Positions 12,978 through 18,840 of a stretch of 18,840 nucleotides of DNA are shown one piece after another. The position numbers were made by a program, and so were the translations under genes. The DNA is from an uncultured Ellagibacter sp. (lineage in GTDB: Bacteria; Actinomycetota; Coriobacteriia; Coriobacteriales; Eggerthellaceae). The stretch lies in NCBI RefSeq assembly GCF_934643285.1, contig NZ_CAKUBT010000024.1, positions 1 through 18,840 of the forward strand. Reading direction: 5' to 3'. The number at the start of each line of letters is the position of its first letter. Position 1 is the stretch's first letter. The notes under the pieces were generated by a model. It did not search any database, was not told where the DNA came from, and was given only the letters and a program-made list of their open reading frames with translations.

Positions 12978-15476
12978 ATGTCAAGAGATTCGTTAGTCGA
13001 GAAGTACAACGAGCGTCACGAGGGTGTCGATTACTTCTACACCACGTGCCACAACAACGGCTGCTGGGATGCCACGTGCTTGATCAAGTGCGGCATCAAA
13101 GACGGCAAAGTCGTCTCGATCGAGCCCGATGATTCCGTGAACGCGGGCATCGCGCGCGAAGACGACGACGAGAACGCCGTCCAGACTGGCATGCTGCAGG
13201 CCCGCGCGTGCCCGATGGGCCATGCGTGGCGCCAAGAGCTCTACTCCGAGAACCGCCTGCTCTACCCGATGAAGCGCGTGGGGGAGAAGGGCAGCGGGCG
13301 CGGCCACTTCGAGCGCATTTCCTGGGACGAGGCGCTCGACACCATCGCCGAGAAGATGCGCGTCATGGCGAAAGAGAACCCCGACCATCCCTGGCTGTAC
13401 TACTGCTACTACGTCGCATTCGAGAGCTCCGACTTCCCGTTCGCGTCGTATATGCCTGGCACCATCACCGGCTGGGGCGACCACTCCACCTCCGGTAGTG
13501 CCGCTGCAGAAGACTTCCATCTGGGCGTTCGTCTGACGGACTGCCTGATCAAGGGCACGTCCGACGCCTATCCGGGATTCGAGGCACCTGACCTTTTGAA
13601 CTCCAAGCTCGTGGTCCTGTGGGGCTTCGACCCGATGGTCTCCTGGTTCGGCATGGTCCCGTTCTACATGAAGCTCGCGCAGGAGCGCGGCACCAAGTTC
13701 ATCCTCATCGACCCTGTGTACAACGTGAGCGCCGAGGTCCTAGGCGCCCAATGGATTCCCATCCGCCCCGGCACCGACACCGCGTTTGGCCTGGCTGTAG
13801 CCCATGTCCTCTACACCGAGGACCTCTACGACCACGACTACGTCGCCAAGTGGGTCGAGCCTGACGGCTTCGAGGAGTGGCGCAAGTACATCACAGGCGA
13901 GGTCGACGGCGTCGTGCACGACCCTGAGTGGGCAGAGCCCATCACCGGCATCCCAGCCGAGACCATCCGCGAGTTCGCGCGCTACTACGCGAAGATGAAG
14001 CCCGTCCATCTCCACCAGATGTACGGCGTTTCTAAGCGCAACCTGGGCGATTACGCGGCAGCGGTCGCGATGCTGCTCCAGGCGATGACCGGCAACCTGT
14101 CCATCCCCGGCGGCTGCGAGGGTGGCGGCGCCAACCTGGTCACCCAGCCGCGCATCTTCGCGCCTGTCCCGAACACGGGCCAGATCCCGGGCGATGTCGT
14201 CAACCCGATCACGAACAACAACAACAAGGTCACCGAGCTCATGCACTGCCAGAAGCTCTACGCGGCCGGCGAGATTACCGAAGACGAGTTCCGCCGCCGC
14301 ATCGGCTGCCCGCCCGACAGCCCCTTGCCGTGCCTGAAGATGGCCATCATCCCGAACAACTACATCAACAACCAGCATAACGTCGCCAAGCGCATGAAGG
14401 GCTTCGCTAACATGGAGTTCTCCTGGGGTTGGCAGTACTTCAACGACCAGCCGTCCATGGAGTTCCTCGACATCGTGCTGCCCTCGCCGATCATCCAGTT
14501 CGAGTCGACCGACATGCACTTCTTCGGTATCAACCGCTTCTGGGGCTCGCCGTCGGGCATGATGAACTACTTCCTGTTCGCCGGCAAGGGCGTGAACCCT
14601 CCGGGAGAGATCCGCTCGAAGGACTGGGTCTGGATGGAGCTGGCGCGCCGCCTCGGCTTCGCAGACAAGTACAACCCCAAGATGCTCGACGTCACGGATT
14701 GGCGCGAGTGGGACGAGCAGGTCATCGAGCGCATCTACAAGCCCGCCTACGAGGAGTGGGCGAAGGACGAGACGGGCATCTTGGCCTACAACGGCATCGA
14801 GCCGCGCCCGTGGGACGAGTTCGTTAAGATGCCGATCGTGCGCGTTCCCGGCGAGCCCGGCGAATGGTTCTACCCCTTCAAGAACACCGTTGAGTGGGAT
14901 CGCTCGCCGTTCAAGACCCCGTCCGGCAAGATCGAGTTCGAGAGCTCGTATGTCAAGAACAACGACCTCACCAAGACGCGCTACGGCGGACTCTACGACG
15001 CCTACCCGCGTTGGCAGCCGACCTACCAGGACCTTCCCGCCAACGACAGCTACTACCACCCCTGGACGCAGAACTACCCGCTGTCCATGGTCACGCCGGT
15101 TTCCACGTATCGCCAGCACTCCGCCAACGACCAGAACCCCTGGCTTAAGGGCGACTGCTACGAGCACATGGTTCGCATGTCCCCGGCAGACGCCGCCGAC
15201 CGCGGCATCAAGACGGGCGACCGCGTGCTGGTCTACAACCAGTTCGGCGAGGTCGAGATCACGGCATACGTTTCCTCCAAGCTGCTCCCCGGCACGGTTT
15301 CCATCGCCCATGGCGAGTGGTCCAAGTTCGACCACGTCCGCAAGACGAAGCTCATGCCCTACGGCATCGACACCGCAGGCAACTGCAACTTGCTCATCGG
15401 CGACTCCCATCTGCCGCACATCGTCGGCGCACTGCTGACGGCAGGCTTGGTTGAGATCAGAAAGGTAGGGGAATAA
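12978..15476 (+). CDS. Molybdopterin oxidoreductase catalytic subunit, DMSO reductase family
   Basis: The start is ATG 12978 with AAGGAGG six bases upstream; the frame is open further upstream but has no signal there. The product is 832 residues. It has no Tat twin-arginine signal, so it is cytoplasmic. An N-terminal [4Fe-4S] site is visible as C24-x4-C29-x4-C34 and C78 (RACPMG). The position after CP, often Lys in the family as an electron-transfer residue, is Met. YPMKRVGEKGSGRGHFERISWDEAL (~96-120) is the family hallmark. The Ser-rich segment GDHSTSGSAAAE (~168-178) lies where the molybdenum ligand is expected, so a Ser ligand is possible. The last ~130 residues form the second cofactor-binding domain. 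It is followed after two bases by its Fe-S subunit. Related soluble or exported enzymes in gut Eggerthellaceae dehydroxylate catechols. Substrate here is unknown; a hydroxytransferase or other reductase is equally possible. Confidence 0.92.
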   Translation: MSRDSLVEKYNERHEGVDYFYTTCHNNGCWDATCLIKCGIKDGKVVSIEPDDSVNAGIAREDDDENAVQTGMLQARACPMGHAWRQELYSENRLLYPMKRVGEKGSGRGHFERISWDEALDTIAEKMRVMAKENPDHPWLYYCYYVAFESSDFPFASYMPGTITGWGDHSTSGSAAAEDFHLGVRLTDCLIKGTSDAYPGFEAPDLLNSKLVVLWGFDPMVSWFGMVPFYMKLAQERGTKFILIDPVYNVSAEVLGAQWIPIRPGTDTAFGLAVAHVLYTEDLYDHDYVAKWVEPDGFEEWRKYITGEVDGVVHDPEWAEPITGIPAETIREFARYYAKMKPVHLHQMYGVSKRNLGDYAAAVAMLLQAMTGNLSIPGGCEGGGANLVTQPRIFAPVPNTGQIPGDVVNPITNNNNKVTELMHCQKLYAAGEITEDEFRRRIGCPPDSPLPCLKMAIIPNNYINNQHNVAKRMKGFANMEFSWGWQYFNDQPSMEFLDIVLPSPIIQFESTDMHFFGINRFWGSPSGMMNYFLFAGKGVNPPGEIRSKDWVWMELARRLGFADKYNPKMLDVTDWREWDEQVIERIYKPAYEEWAKDETGILAYNGIEPRPWDEFVKMPIVRVPGEPGEWFYPFKNTVEWDRSPFKTPSGKIEFESSYVKNNDLTKTRYGGLYDAYPRWQPTYQDLPANDSYYHPWTQNYPLSMVTPVSTYRQHSANDQNPWLKGDCYEHMVRMSPADAADRGIKTGDRVLVYNQFGEVEITAYVSSKLLPGTVSIAHGEWSKFDHVRKTKLMPYGIDTAGNCNLLIGDSHLPHIVGALLTAGLVEIRKVGE

Positions 15477-15478
15477 CT

Positions 15479-16225
15479 ATGACCCAGTACGGATTCTTCT
15501 TTGACCAGAGCCGCTGCTATGGCTGCAAGGCATGCTCCGTCGCATGCAAGGACTGGTACGACATCGCGCCCGGTCCCGAGAAGTGGATGAGCGTGTACAT
15601 GTGGGAGAAGGGGCGCTTCCCCAATCCCTCGATCGGCATCCTCGCCTTCAACTGCGGCCATTGCGACAACCCCGTTTGCGTTGCGGCCTGCGAAAACGGC
15701 GCAATCTTTAAGGAAGACAAGTACGGCGCCGTCCTGATCGACCAGGACAAGTGCAAAGGCGATCGCCACTGCTTCGAGGCCTGCCCCTACGGCGCGCCCA
15801 AGTTCGCCAGCGACGAGCCGGGCACGAAGATGAGCAAGTGCACCATGTGCATCGACCGCCTGGAAAACGACCAGCTGCCGCTGTGCGTGGCATCGTGCCC
15901 CATGCGCGCCCTCGACTTCGGCCCGATCGACGAGCTTCACGAGAAGTACGGCAACGTGAGCCAGATCGAGACCATGCCGAGCCCGACTTTGACCAACCCG
16001 AACTGGGTCGCGAAGGCCAATCCGCCCAAGGAGCAGCTCATTCCTTACGATGCCGTGAAGGCAATCGAGCTGACGAAGCCGCGCACCAGCACCGACGACG
16101 TGTTCGAGGGCGACCTCGCAAGCGTCACCGAGTTCGATGCCGACGTCGCGTGCATCTCCGAGCTTCGCATGAAGAACGCCACGGTTGCCGAGGTCATGGC
16201 AGCCACCTCGAGCGACCAGGGTTAG
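15479..16225 (+). CDS. Four-cluster Fe-S electron-transfer subunit of the molybdoenzyme
   Basis: The 248-residue protein starts two bases after the catalytic gene stop, with GGTAGGGGAA as ribosome site. It is the DmsB/NrfC-type partner that carries electrons to the molybdenum subunit. Cysteine sets: C13-C16-C19-C23; C59-C62-C67-C71; C92-(D95)-C98-C102; C121-C124-C136-C140. In the third set the second ligand is Asp95 (GAT codon), reading CKGDRHCFEACPYGAP where the family has C-x2-C-x2-C-x3-C. Nitrate reductase NarH has Trp at that position and holds a [3Fe-4S] cluster there. Here an Asp-ligated [4Fe-4S] or a [3Fe-4S] cluster is likely. The C-terminal ~100 residues are a low-Cys extension. There is no signal peptide and no membrane-anchor gene nearby, so the electron donor must be soluble or encoded elsewhere. 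Confidence 0.92.
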   Translation: MTQYGFFFDQSRCYGCKACSVACKDWYDIAPGPEKWMSVYMWEKGRFPNPSIGILAFNCGHCDNPVCVAACENGAIFKEDKYGAVLIDQDKCKGDRHCFEACPYGAPKFASDEPGTKMSKCTMCIDRLENDQLPLCVASCPMRALDFGPIDELHEKYGNVSQIETMPSPTLTNPNWVAKANPPKEQLIPYDAVKAIELTKPRTSTDDVFEGDLASVTEFDADVACISELRMKNATVAEVMAATSSDQG

Positions 16226-16244
16226 TCCCCCTTAAGCAGCGGCA

Positions 16245-16281
16245 GGGGATGCGGGATCGCACGTGCGCGGCCCGCATCCCC
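16245..16281 (+). terminator. Intercistronic hairpin after the Fe-S subunit
   Basis: GGGGATGCGGG (16245-16255) pairs perfectly with CCCGCATCCCC (16271-16281) around a 15-base loop. There is no T-run, so it more likely slows transcription or protects the upstream mRNA end than ends it outright. Confidence 0.5.
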
Positions 16282-16297
16282 GACCCGCCGATCGACA

Positions 16298-16322
16298 GCC
16301 GCCCAGCTCGTTTTCGGGCGGC
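16298..16322 (+). other. Second hairpin just before the VOC gene ribosome site
   Basis: GCCGCCC (16298-16304) pairs with GGGCGGC (16316-16322); the loop contains TTTT. It ends five bases before GGAG of the next gene and could limit its translation. Confidence 0.35.
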
Positions 16323-16337
16323 GGAATGGAGTTAAAG

Positions 16338-16799
16338 ATGGAACTGACGCTCCAACACGCCGGCATCTACTGCCGCGATATCGACGAGTCCATCGCCTTC
16401 TACGAGGATGTCCTCGGCTGCAAGCTCCTTTTCAAATCCGATGCCATGGAGGGCGACAAGCCGCTCAAGATGGCGTGGATGAAAGGGGTGGGCACCGCGT
16501 TCGAGCTGCTCGAGTGCGAGGACAAAACGACCTGCGAGAAGGCGGCCGAATGCCTGAATCACCTGGCGCTTCGCGTCGCGGACATGGACGAGTTCGTCGC
16601 GTTCCTGGGCGAGAAGGGCATAGCCATCGAGGCCGGCCCCTTCGACCCGCCGCTGGAATTCGACCGTCCGCTCAGCTCCGATGACGACGACCTGTTCACC
16701 GTGTACGGCGACGCCGGCACGCAGCTGCACATCATGTTCTTCCGCGGCCCCGGCGGCGAGCGCTTCGAGGTCCTCCAGGACAACATCAAGCCACTCTAA
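16338..16799 (+). CDS. VOC-superfamily (glyoxalase/epimerase-like) protein
   Basis: The start is ATG 16338, because GGAG lies six bases before it; ATG 16326 is an in-frame alternative without a ribosome site. The 153-residue product has the paired beta-alpha-beta-beta-beta modules of the vicinal-oxygen-chelate fold: LQHAGIYCRDIDESIAFYED at the beginning, NHLALRVADMDEFVAFL in the middle. Four metal-ligand positions are present: H7, E56, H75 and E144. The closest functional types are glyoxalase I and methylmalonyl-CoA-epimerase-like isomerases; ring-cleaving dioxygenases share the fold but would not fit an anaerobe. It is in the molybdoenzyme locus, 112 bases after the Fe-S subunit, so it may act on the substrate or product of that enzyme. 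Reaction unknown. Confidence 0.87.
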   Translation: MELTLQHAGIYCRDIDESIAFYEDVLGCKLLFKSDAMEGDKPLKMAWMKGVGTAFELLECEDKTTCEKAAECLNHLALRVADMDEFVAFLGEKGIAIEAGPFDPPLEFDRPLSSDDDDLFTVYGDAGTQLHIMFFRGPGGERFEVLQDNIKPL

Positions 16800-16809
16800 C
16801 CTTCGACGG

Positions 16810-16839
16810 AGGGCGAGACGGCAAATGCGATCTCGCCCT
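16810..16839 (+). terminator. Hairpin after the VOC gene, possible terminator
   Basis: AGGGCGAGA (16810-16818) pairs with TCTCGCCCT (16831-16839), a perfect 9-bp stem with a 12-base loop, 10 bases after the stop. Only TT follows the C-run, so it is a partial terminator at most. The 120 bases from here to the MFS start hold the palindrome CTAATTAG (16856-16863) and a nearby CTATTAG (16868-16874), which may mark a separate promoter or operator. Confidence 0.5.
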
Positions 16840-16959
16840 TAGCCTCGATTCCCTCCTAATTAGAACCCTATTAGACGTTGGGCCAGGATACCTGCACCCG
16901 CAAAGGGCAAGGGATGGAGCTATCTTGACCCAGCACTTCTCGAAGAGAAGGGAATTCCT

Positions 16960-18147
16960 ATGGACACTAACAAGAAATACGCGAATTGGGCGCTCATAGC
17001 CATCGCCATGCTGCTGTTCGGCACGGCCATCGCAACGGTTCAGTACAAGGTCCCCGTCGTCATGGGCGACATCATGATGAAGATGGACATGGACGCAGGG
17101 TCCGCTTCGTGGCTCATGTCGATCTTCACCTTCGTGGGCATCATCTTGGCGCTCCCCACAGGCGCGCTCGCCAAGAAGTTCGGGCCGAAGACGATGCTGC
17201 TCGCAGCGGCCGTCGTCGTGGCAATCGGCTCGCTCATCGGCGCCTTTGCGGGCAACGGCACCATCCTCATCGTGTCCCGCGCGATTGAGGGCGTGGCGTT
17301 CATCTTCGTCACCATCTGCGGCCCTCTGGCCGTGCAGAAGTACGTCGCTCCCGACAAGATCGGCTCCGCGACGGGCATCTGGGCCCTGTGGGTCTGCCTC
17401 GGATCCGTCTTGGGCGGAGTTCTGACCCCGACGCTCTACGCCGCCACCGGATTCGTGGGCGTGTGGGTAATCTACGCAGCCGTTGCCGTAATCTTCGCGA
17501 TTGTCGTTGCCGTCATCGTCAAGTTCCCCGGCGGCGAGGCGCTTGATGCACCCAAGGCCGAAGCTTCCGAGGAGAAGGTGAGCTACTCCGAGCTCGTCAA
17601 GCCGAACATCCTTCTGTTCTTCTTCGCGTTCCTCGTGTTCAACCTGACGCTGCTCGCCGTTTTGGGCTTCGCGCCGACGTTCATGCAGCAGCAAGGCGTC
17701 GACCCCACGCTCTCCGGTTTCGTGAGCACCCTGCCGATGCTGCTTGCGGTTATCTCCTCGCCGCTGTTCGGCTCGCTTTCCGACAAGATGGGCCGCTGCA
17801 AGCCGCTCTACCTGCTCGCCATGGTCGTCATGGGGCCGTGCACGCTGATTCTGCTCACCCAGACCGGTCCTTTGATGTGGGTCGGCGCCATCGTCATGGG
17901 TCTCGTCGGCCTCGGCGGACCTGTTATGTGCCTGACCTCCTACATCAACGTCCTCGGTCGCCCTGAGCTGATGTCGATCGGCATGGGCGTGCTCATGCTC
18001 GTCCAAAGTCTGGGACAGTTTTTGGGCACGTGGCTTGTCCCCATGCTTCTCGGTCCCGAGATGTCCTCGTGGATGTTCGCTGGCATCGTGATGTGCATCA
18101 TCGGCCTCATCGGCACAGGCGCCCTCGCCCTGTGCAAGTTCAAGTAG
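16960..18147 (+). CDS. MFS transporter, 12 TM
   Basis: The 395-residue protein starts at ATG 16960 with AGAAGGGA about eight bases upstream. It is a major facilitator superfamily secondary carrier of the cytoplasmic membrane with about twelve hydrophobic segments in two halves, joined by a loop of ~25 residues (GGEALDAPKAEASEEKVSYS). The family's loop 2-3 motif is recognisable (PTGALAKKFGPKTMLL), and its repeat in the second half reads FGSLSDKMGRCKPLYLLA. Gene order suggests it imports the substrate or exports the product of the molybdoenzyme; MFS genes often accompany such enzymes in gut Eggerthellaceae. A separate promoter is possible in the 160-base gap before it. Substrate unknown. Confidence 0.93.
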   Translation: MDTNKKYANWALIAIAMLLFGTAIATVQYKVPVVMGDIMMKMDMDAGSASWLMSIFTFVGIILALPTGALAKKFGPKTMLLAAAVVVAIGSLIGAFAGNGTILIVSRAIEGVAFIFVTICGPLAVQKYVAPDKIGSATGIWALWVCLGSVLGGVLTPTLYAATGFVGVWVIYAAVAVIFAIVVAVIVKFPGGEALDAPKAEASEEKVSYSELVKPNILLFFFAFLVFNLTLLAVLGFAPTFMQQQGVDPTLSGFVSTLPMLLAVISSPLFGSLSDKMGRCKPLYLLAMVVMGPCTLILLTQTGPLMWVGAIVMGLVGLGGPVMCLTSYINVLGRPELMSIGMGVLMLVQSLGQFLGTWLVPMLLGPEMSSWMFAGIVMCIIGLIGTGALALCKFK

Positions 18148-18152
18148 GTTTC

Positions 18153-18190
18153 GCTCAACCTGAGAGCATCCTCGCGTACGCAGGTTGAGC
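18153..18190 (+). terminator. Hairpin directly after the MFS gene
   Basis: GCTCAACCTG (18153-18162) pairs perfectly with CAGGTTGAGC (18181-18190) around an 18-base loop, five bases after the stop. No T-run follows. Confidence 0.5.
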
Positions 18191-18366
18191 CTGCCGAGGC
18201 GGGCCCGCCGATTCCAATCGCTGGGCGAGGACCATCTCACGCAGGTCGACAGCCACGCGAGCCGGCCGGGAGTGCAGAGCCTCAGTATCCCCCCACATGG
18301 AGGTTAAGCCCACGCTCAACGTGGCAAAGCAAGCAGCAAGCAAGATTCCCCTGAAAGCTTGCGTCC
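18191..18366. other. Intergenic stretch without a supported gene
   Basis: These 176 bases lie between the hairpin after the MFS gene and a strong terminator. I see no reading frame with a ribosome site on either strand. The presence of a terminator this far beyond the MFS stop leaves room for a small RNA or a long 3' untranslated region, but no known RNA family is recognisable. Confidence 0.3.
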
Positions 18367-18407
18367 GAAGCGCCCGCCGCATCCCACGGCGGGCGCTTCA
18401 GCGTTTT
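18367..18407 (+). terminator. Rho-independent terminator
   Basis: GAAGCGCCCGCCG (18367-18379) pairs perfectly with CGGCGGGCGCTTC (18387-18399) around a seven-base loop, and TTTT follows at 18404-18407. It is the best plus-strand terminator at this end of the window and lies 220 bases after the MFS stop. Confidence 0.8.
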
Positions 18408-18840
18408 AGGCTGCGCCGGCAAGCCGAAAGTGCGAAGTAAATTGAGCGTTGTGCGCTACGAAGATTGCAGACGCGACGCGAAAGAGCGGCACGGCGGCGA
18501 GCGGAAAACTGCGCGCACGTGACGTTGCGAGCGGACGACGGCCCCGCGCAGGGCTAGGCAAGCGAGTGGCGCGGTAGGCAGCGAGCAGAGAACAGGCTCG
18601 CGAGGGTATATAGCGAGCGAGCCAGTAGCAGGAGGGGGCGCCCGACCTCTCGCAAGACGCCGAGGCGGCGGAACTTGAGGGCCGGCTGATGGGCGCACAG
18701 CATGTGCTTTCGATCGCAGGACCCCCTCTTCTCGAAAATCAGCCCCTCGTGGACAGAAATCGTCGATAGGGACTGCGGCAGGAATCTTGTACCTGCCCGA
18801 GCCCATTCTACTGCGCCTGCTGCGCGGCGAACGGCGGGAC
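18408..18840. other. GC-rich noncoding stretch with repeated GCGAG, no supported gene
   Basis: Between about 18490 and 18630 the pentamer GCGAG occurs seven times on plus in varied contexts (GCGAGCGG twice, GCGAGTGG, GCGAGCAG, GCGAGCGAGCC). Open frames exist on both strands but their translations are Arg/Pro/Ala-rich, without ribosome sites or recognisable domains. A frame on plus opens at ATG 18702 and runs off the window end, also without a ribosome site. It may be a decayed gene, an intergenic repeat or a structured RNA; I cannot choose. Confidence 0.35.

Noticed and set aside
13740..15419. A 559-codon open frame on minus
   Set aside because: It is antisense to the molybdoenzyme catalytic gene, which is certain; the translation is low-complexity Val/Ala/Gly/Asp-rich.
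16786..18240. A 484-codon open frame on minus
   Set aside because: It is antisense to the MFS gene; the translation is a His/Asp/Glu/Arg-rich mix typical of the reverse of a hydrophobic protein.
18155..18382. Possible 75-residue secreted protein on minus (MRRALRTQAFRGILLAACFA at its N-terminus)
   Set aside because: The N-terminus resembles a signal peptide, but the ATG lies in the loop of a strong terminator, no ribosome site precedes it, and the rest has no recognisable sequence.
18456..18806. 116-codon open frame on minus near the window end
   Set aside because: Arg/Pro/Ser-rich translation without domain or ribosome site; covered instead as a gene-free stretch.

Overview
The window is GC-rich, densely coded DNA with strong AGGAGG-type ribosome binding sites. 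Gene content points to an anaerobic gut actinobacterium of the Coriobacteriia, probably Eggerthellaceae: a soluble molybdopterin/Fe-S enzyme pair next to an MFS transporter, and a Ser/Thr-kinase/FHA signalling set with a lipoprotein in place of an outer-membrane protein. This assignment is an inference from gene content and style; no rRNA or other marker gene is present.

Layout. (1) 1-1065: the 3' end of an AGCS-type sodium:amino-acid symporter, then a short orphan gene (763-996) with its own promoter and a strong terminator. (2) 1161-11420: a ten-kilobase signalling island. Going outwards there are two divergent pairs. On the left, a five-TM acidic-tailed membrane protein (1161-2018, minus) faces a large protein (2293-4962, plus) with a degenerate sigma-70-like front half and a C-terminal FHA domain. 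On the right, a tight six-gene minus-strand operon (10412 down to 5011) faces a calcineurin-like phosphoesterase (10593-11420, plus). The operon runs: coiled-coil protein, small helical protein, four-TM coiled-coil membrane protein, vWA-like/OmpA-like lipoprotein, Ser/Thr protein kinase with a repeat tail, and a small Cys-rich protein. (3) 11534-12697 (minus): a Fic-fold protein whose catalytic motif is destroyed. (4) 12978-18147 (plus): a cytoplasmic molybdopterin oxidoreductase, its four-cluster Fe-S subunit, a VOC-fold protein and an MFS transporter. (5) 18148-18840: an intergenic stretch with one clear terminator and no gene I can support.

How it may work. The most interesting part is region 2. 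A 32-bp element (27 of 32 positions identical) lies at the same relative place upstream of both minus-strand units of the island: the membrane protein and the six-gene operon. My working model is that the kinase phosphorylates a partner, or the sigma-FHA protein itself. The FHA domain senses this, and the sigma-like domain (or a partner) then acts at the 32-bp element. The phosphoesterase could oppose the kinase, and the lipoprotein and membrane proteins would form the envelope-side sensor or effector. I do not recognise this arrangement as a described system. The domains and the repeated element are visible in the sequence; the circuit is inference.

Region 4 looks like a catabolic or respiratory module for a small imported substrate. 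The gene set resembles molybdenum enzyme/MFS loci of gut Eggerthellaceae that act on catechols and related compounds, but the substrate cannot be read from sequence. No membrane anchor, Tat signal or maturation chaperone is present in the window.
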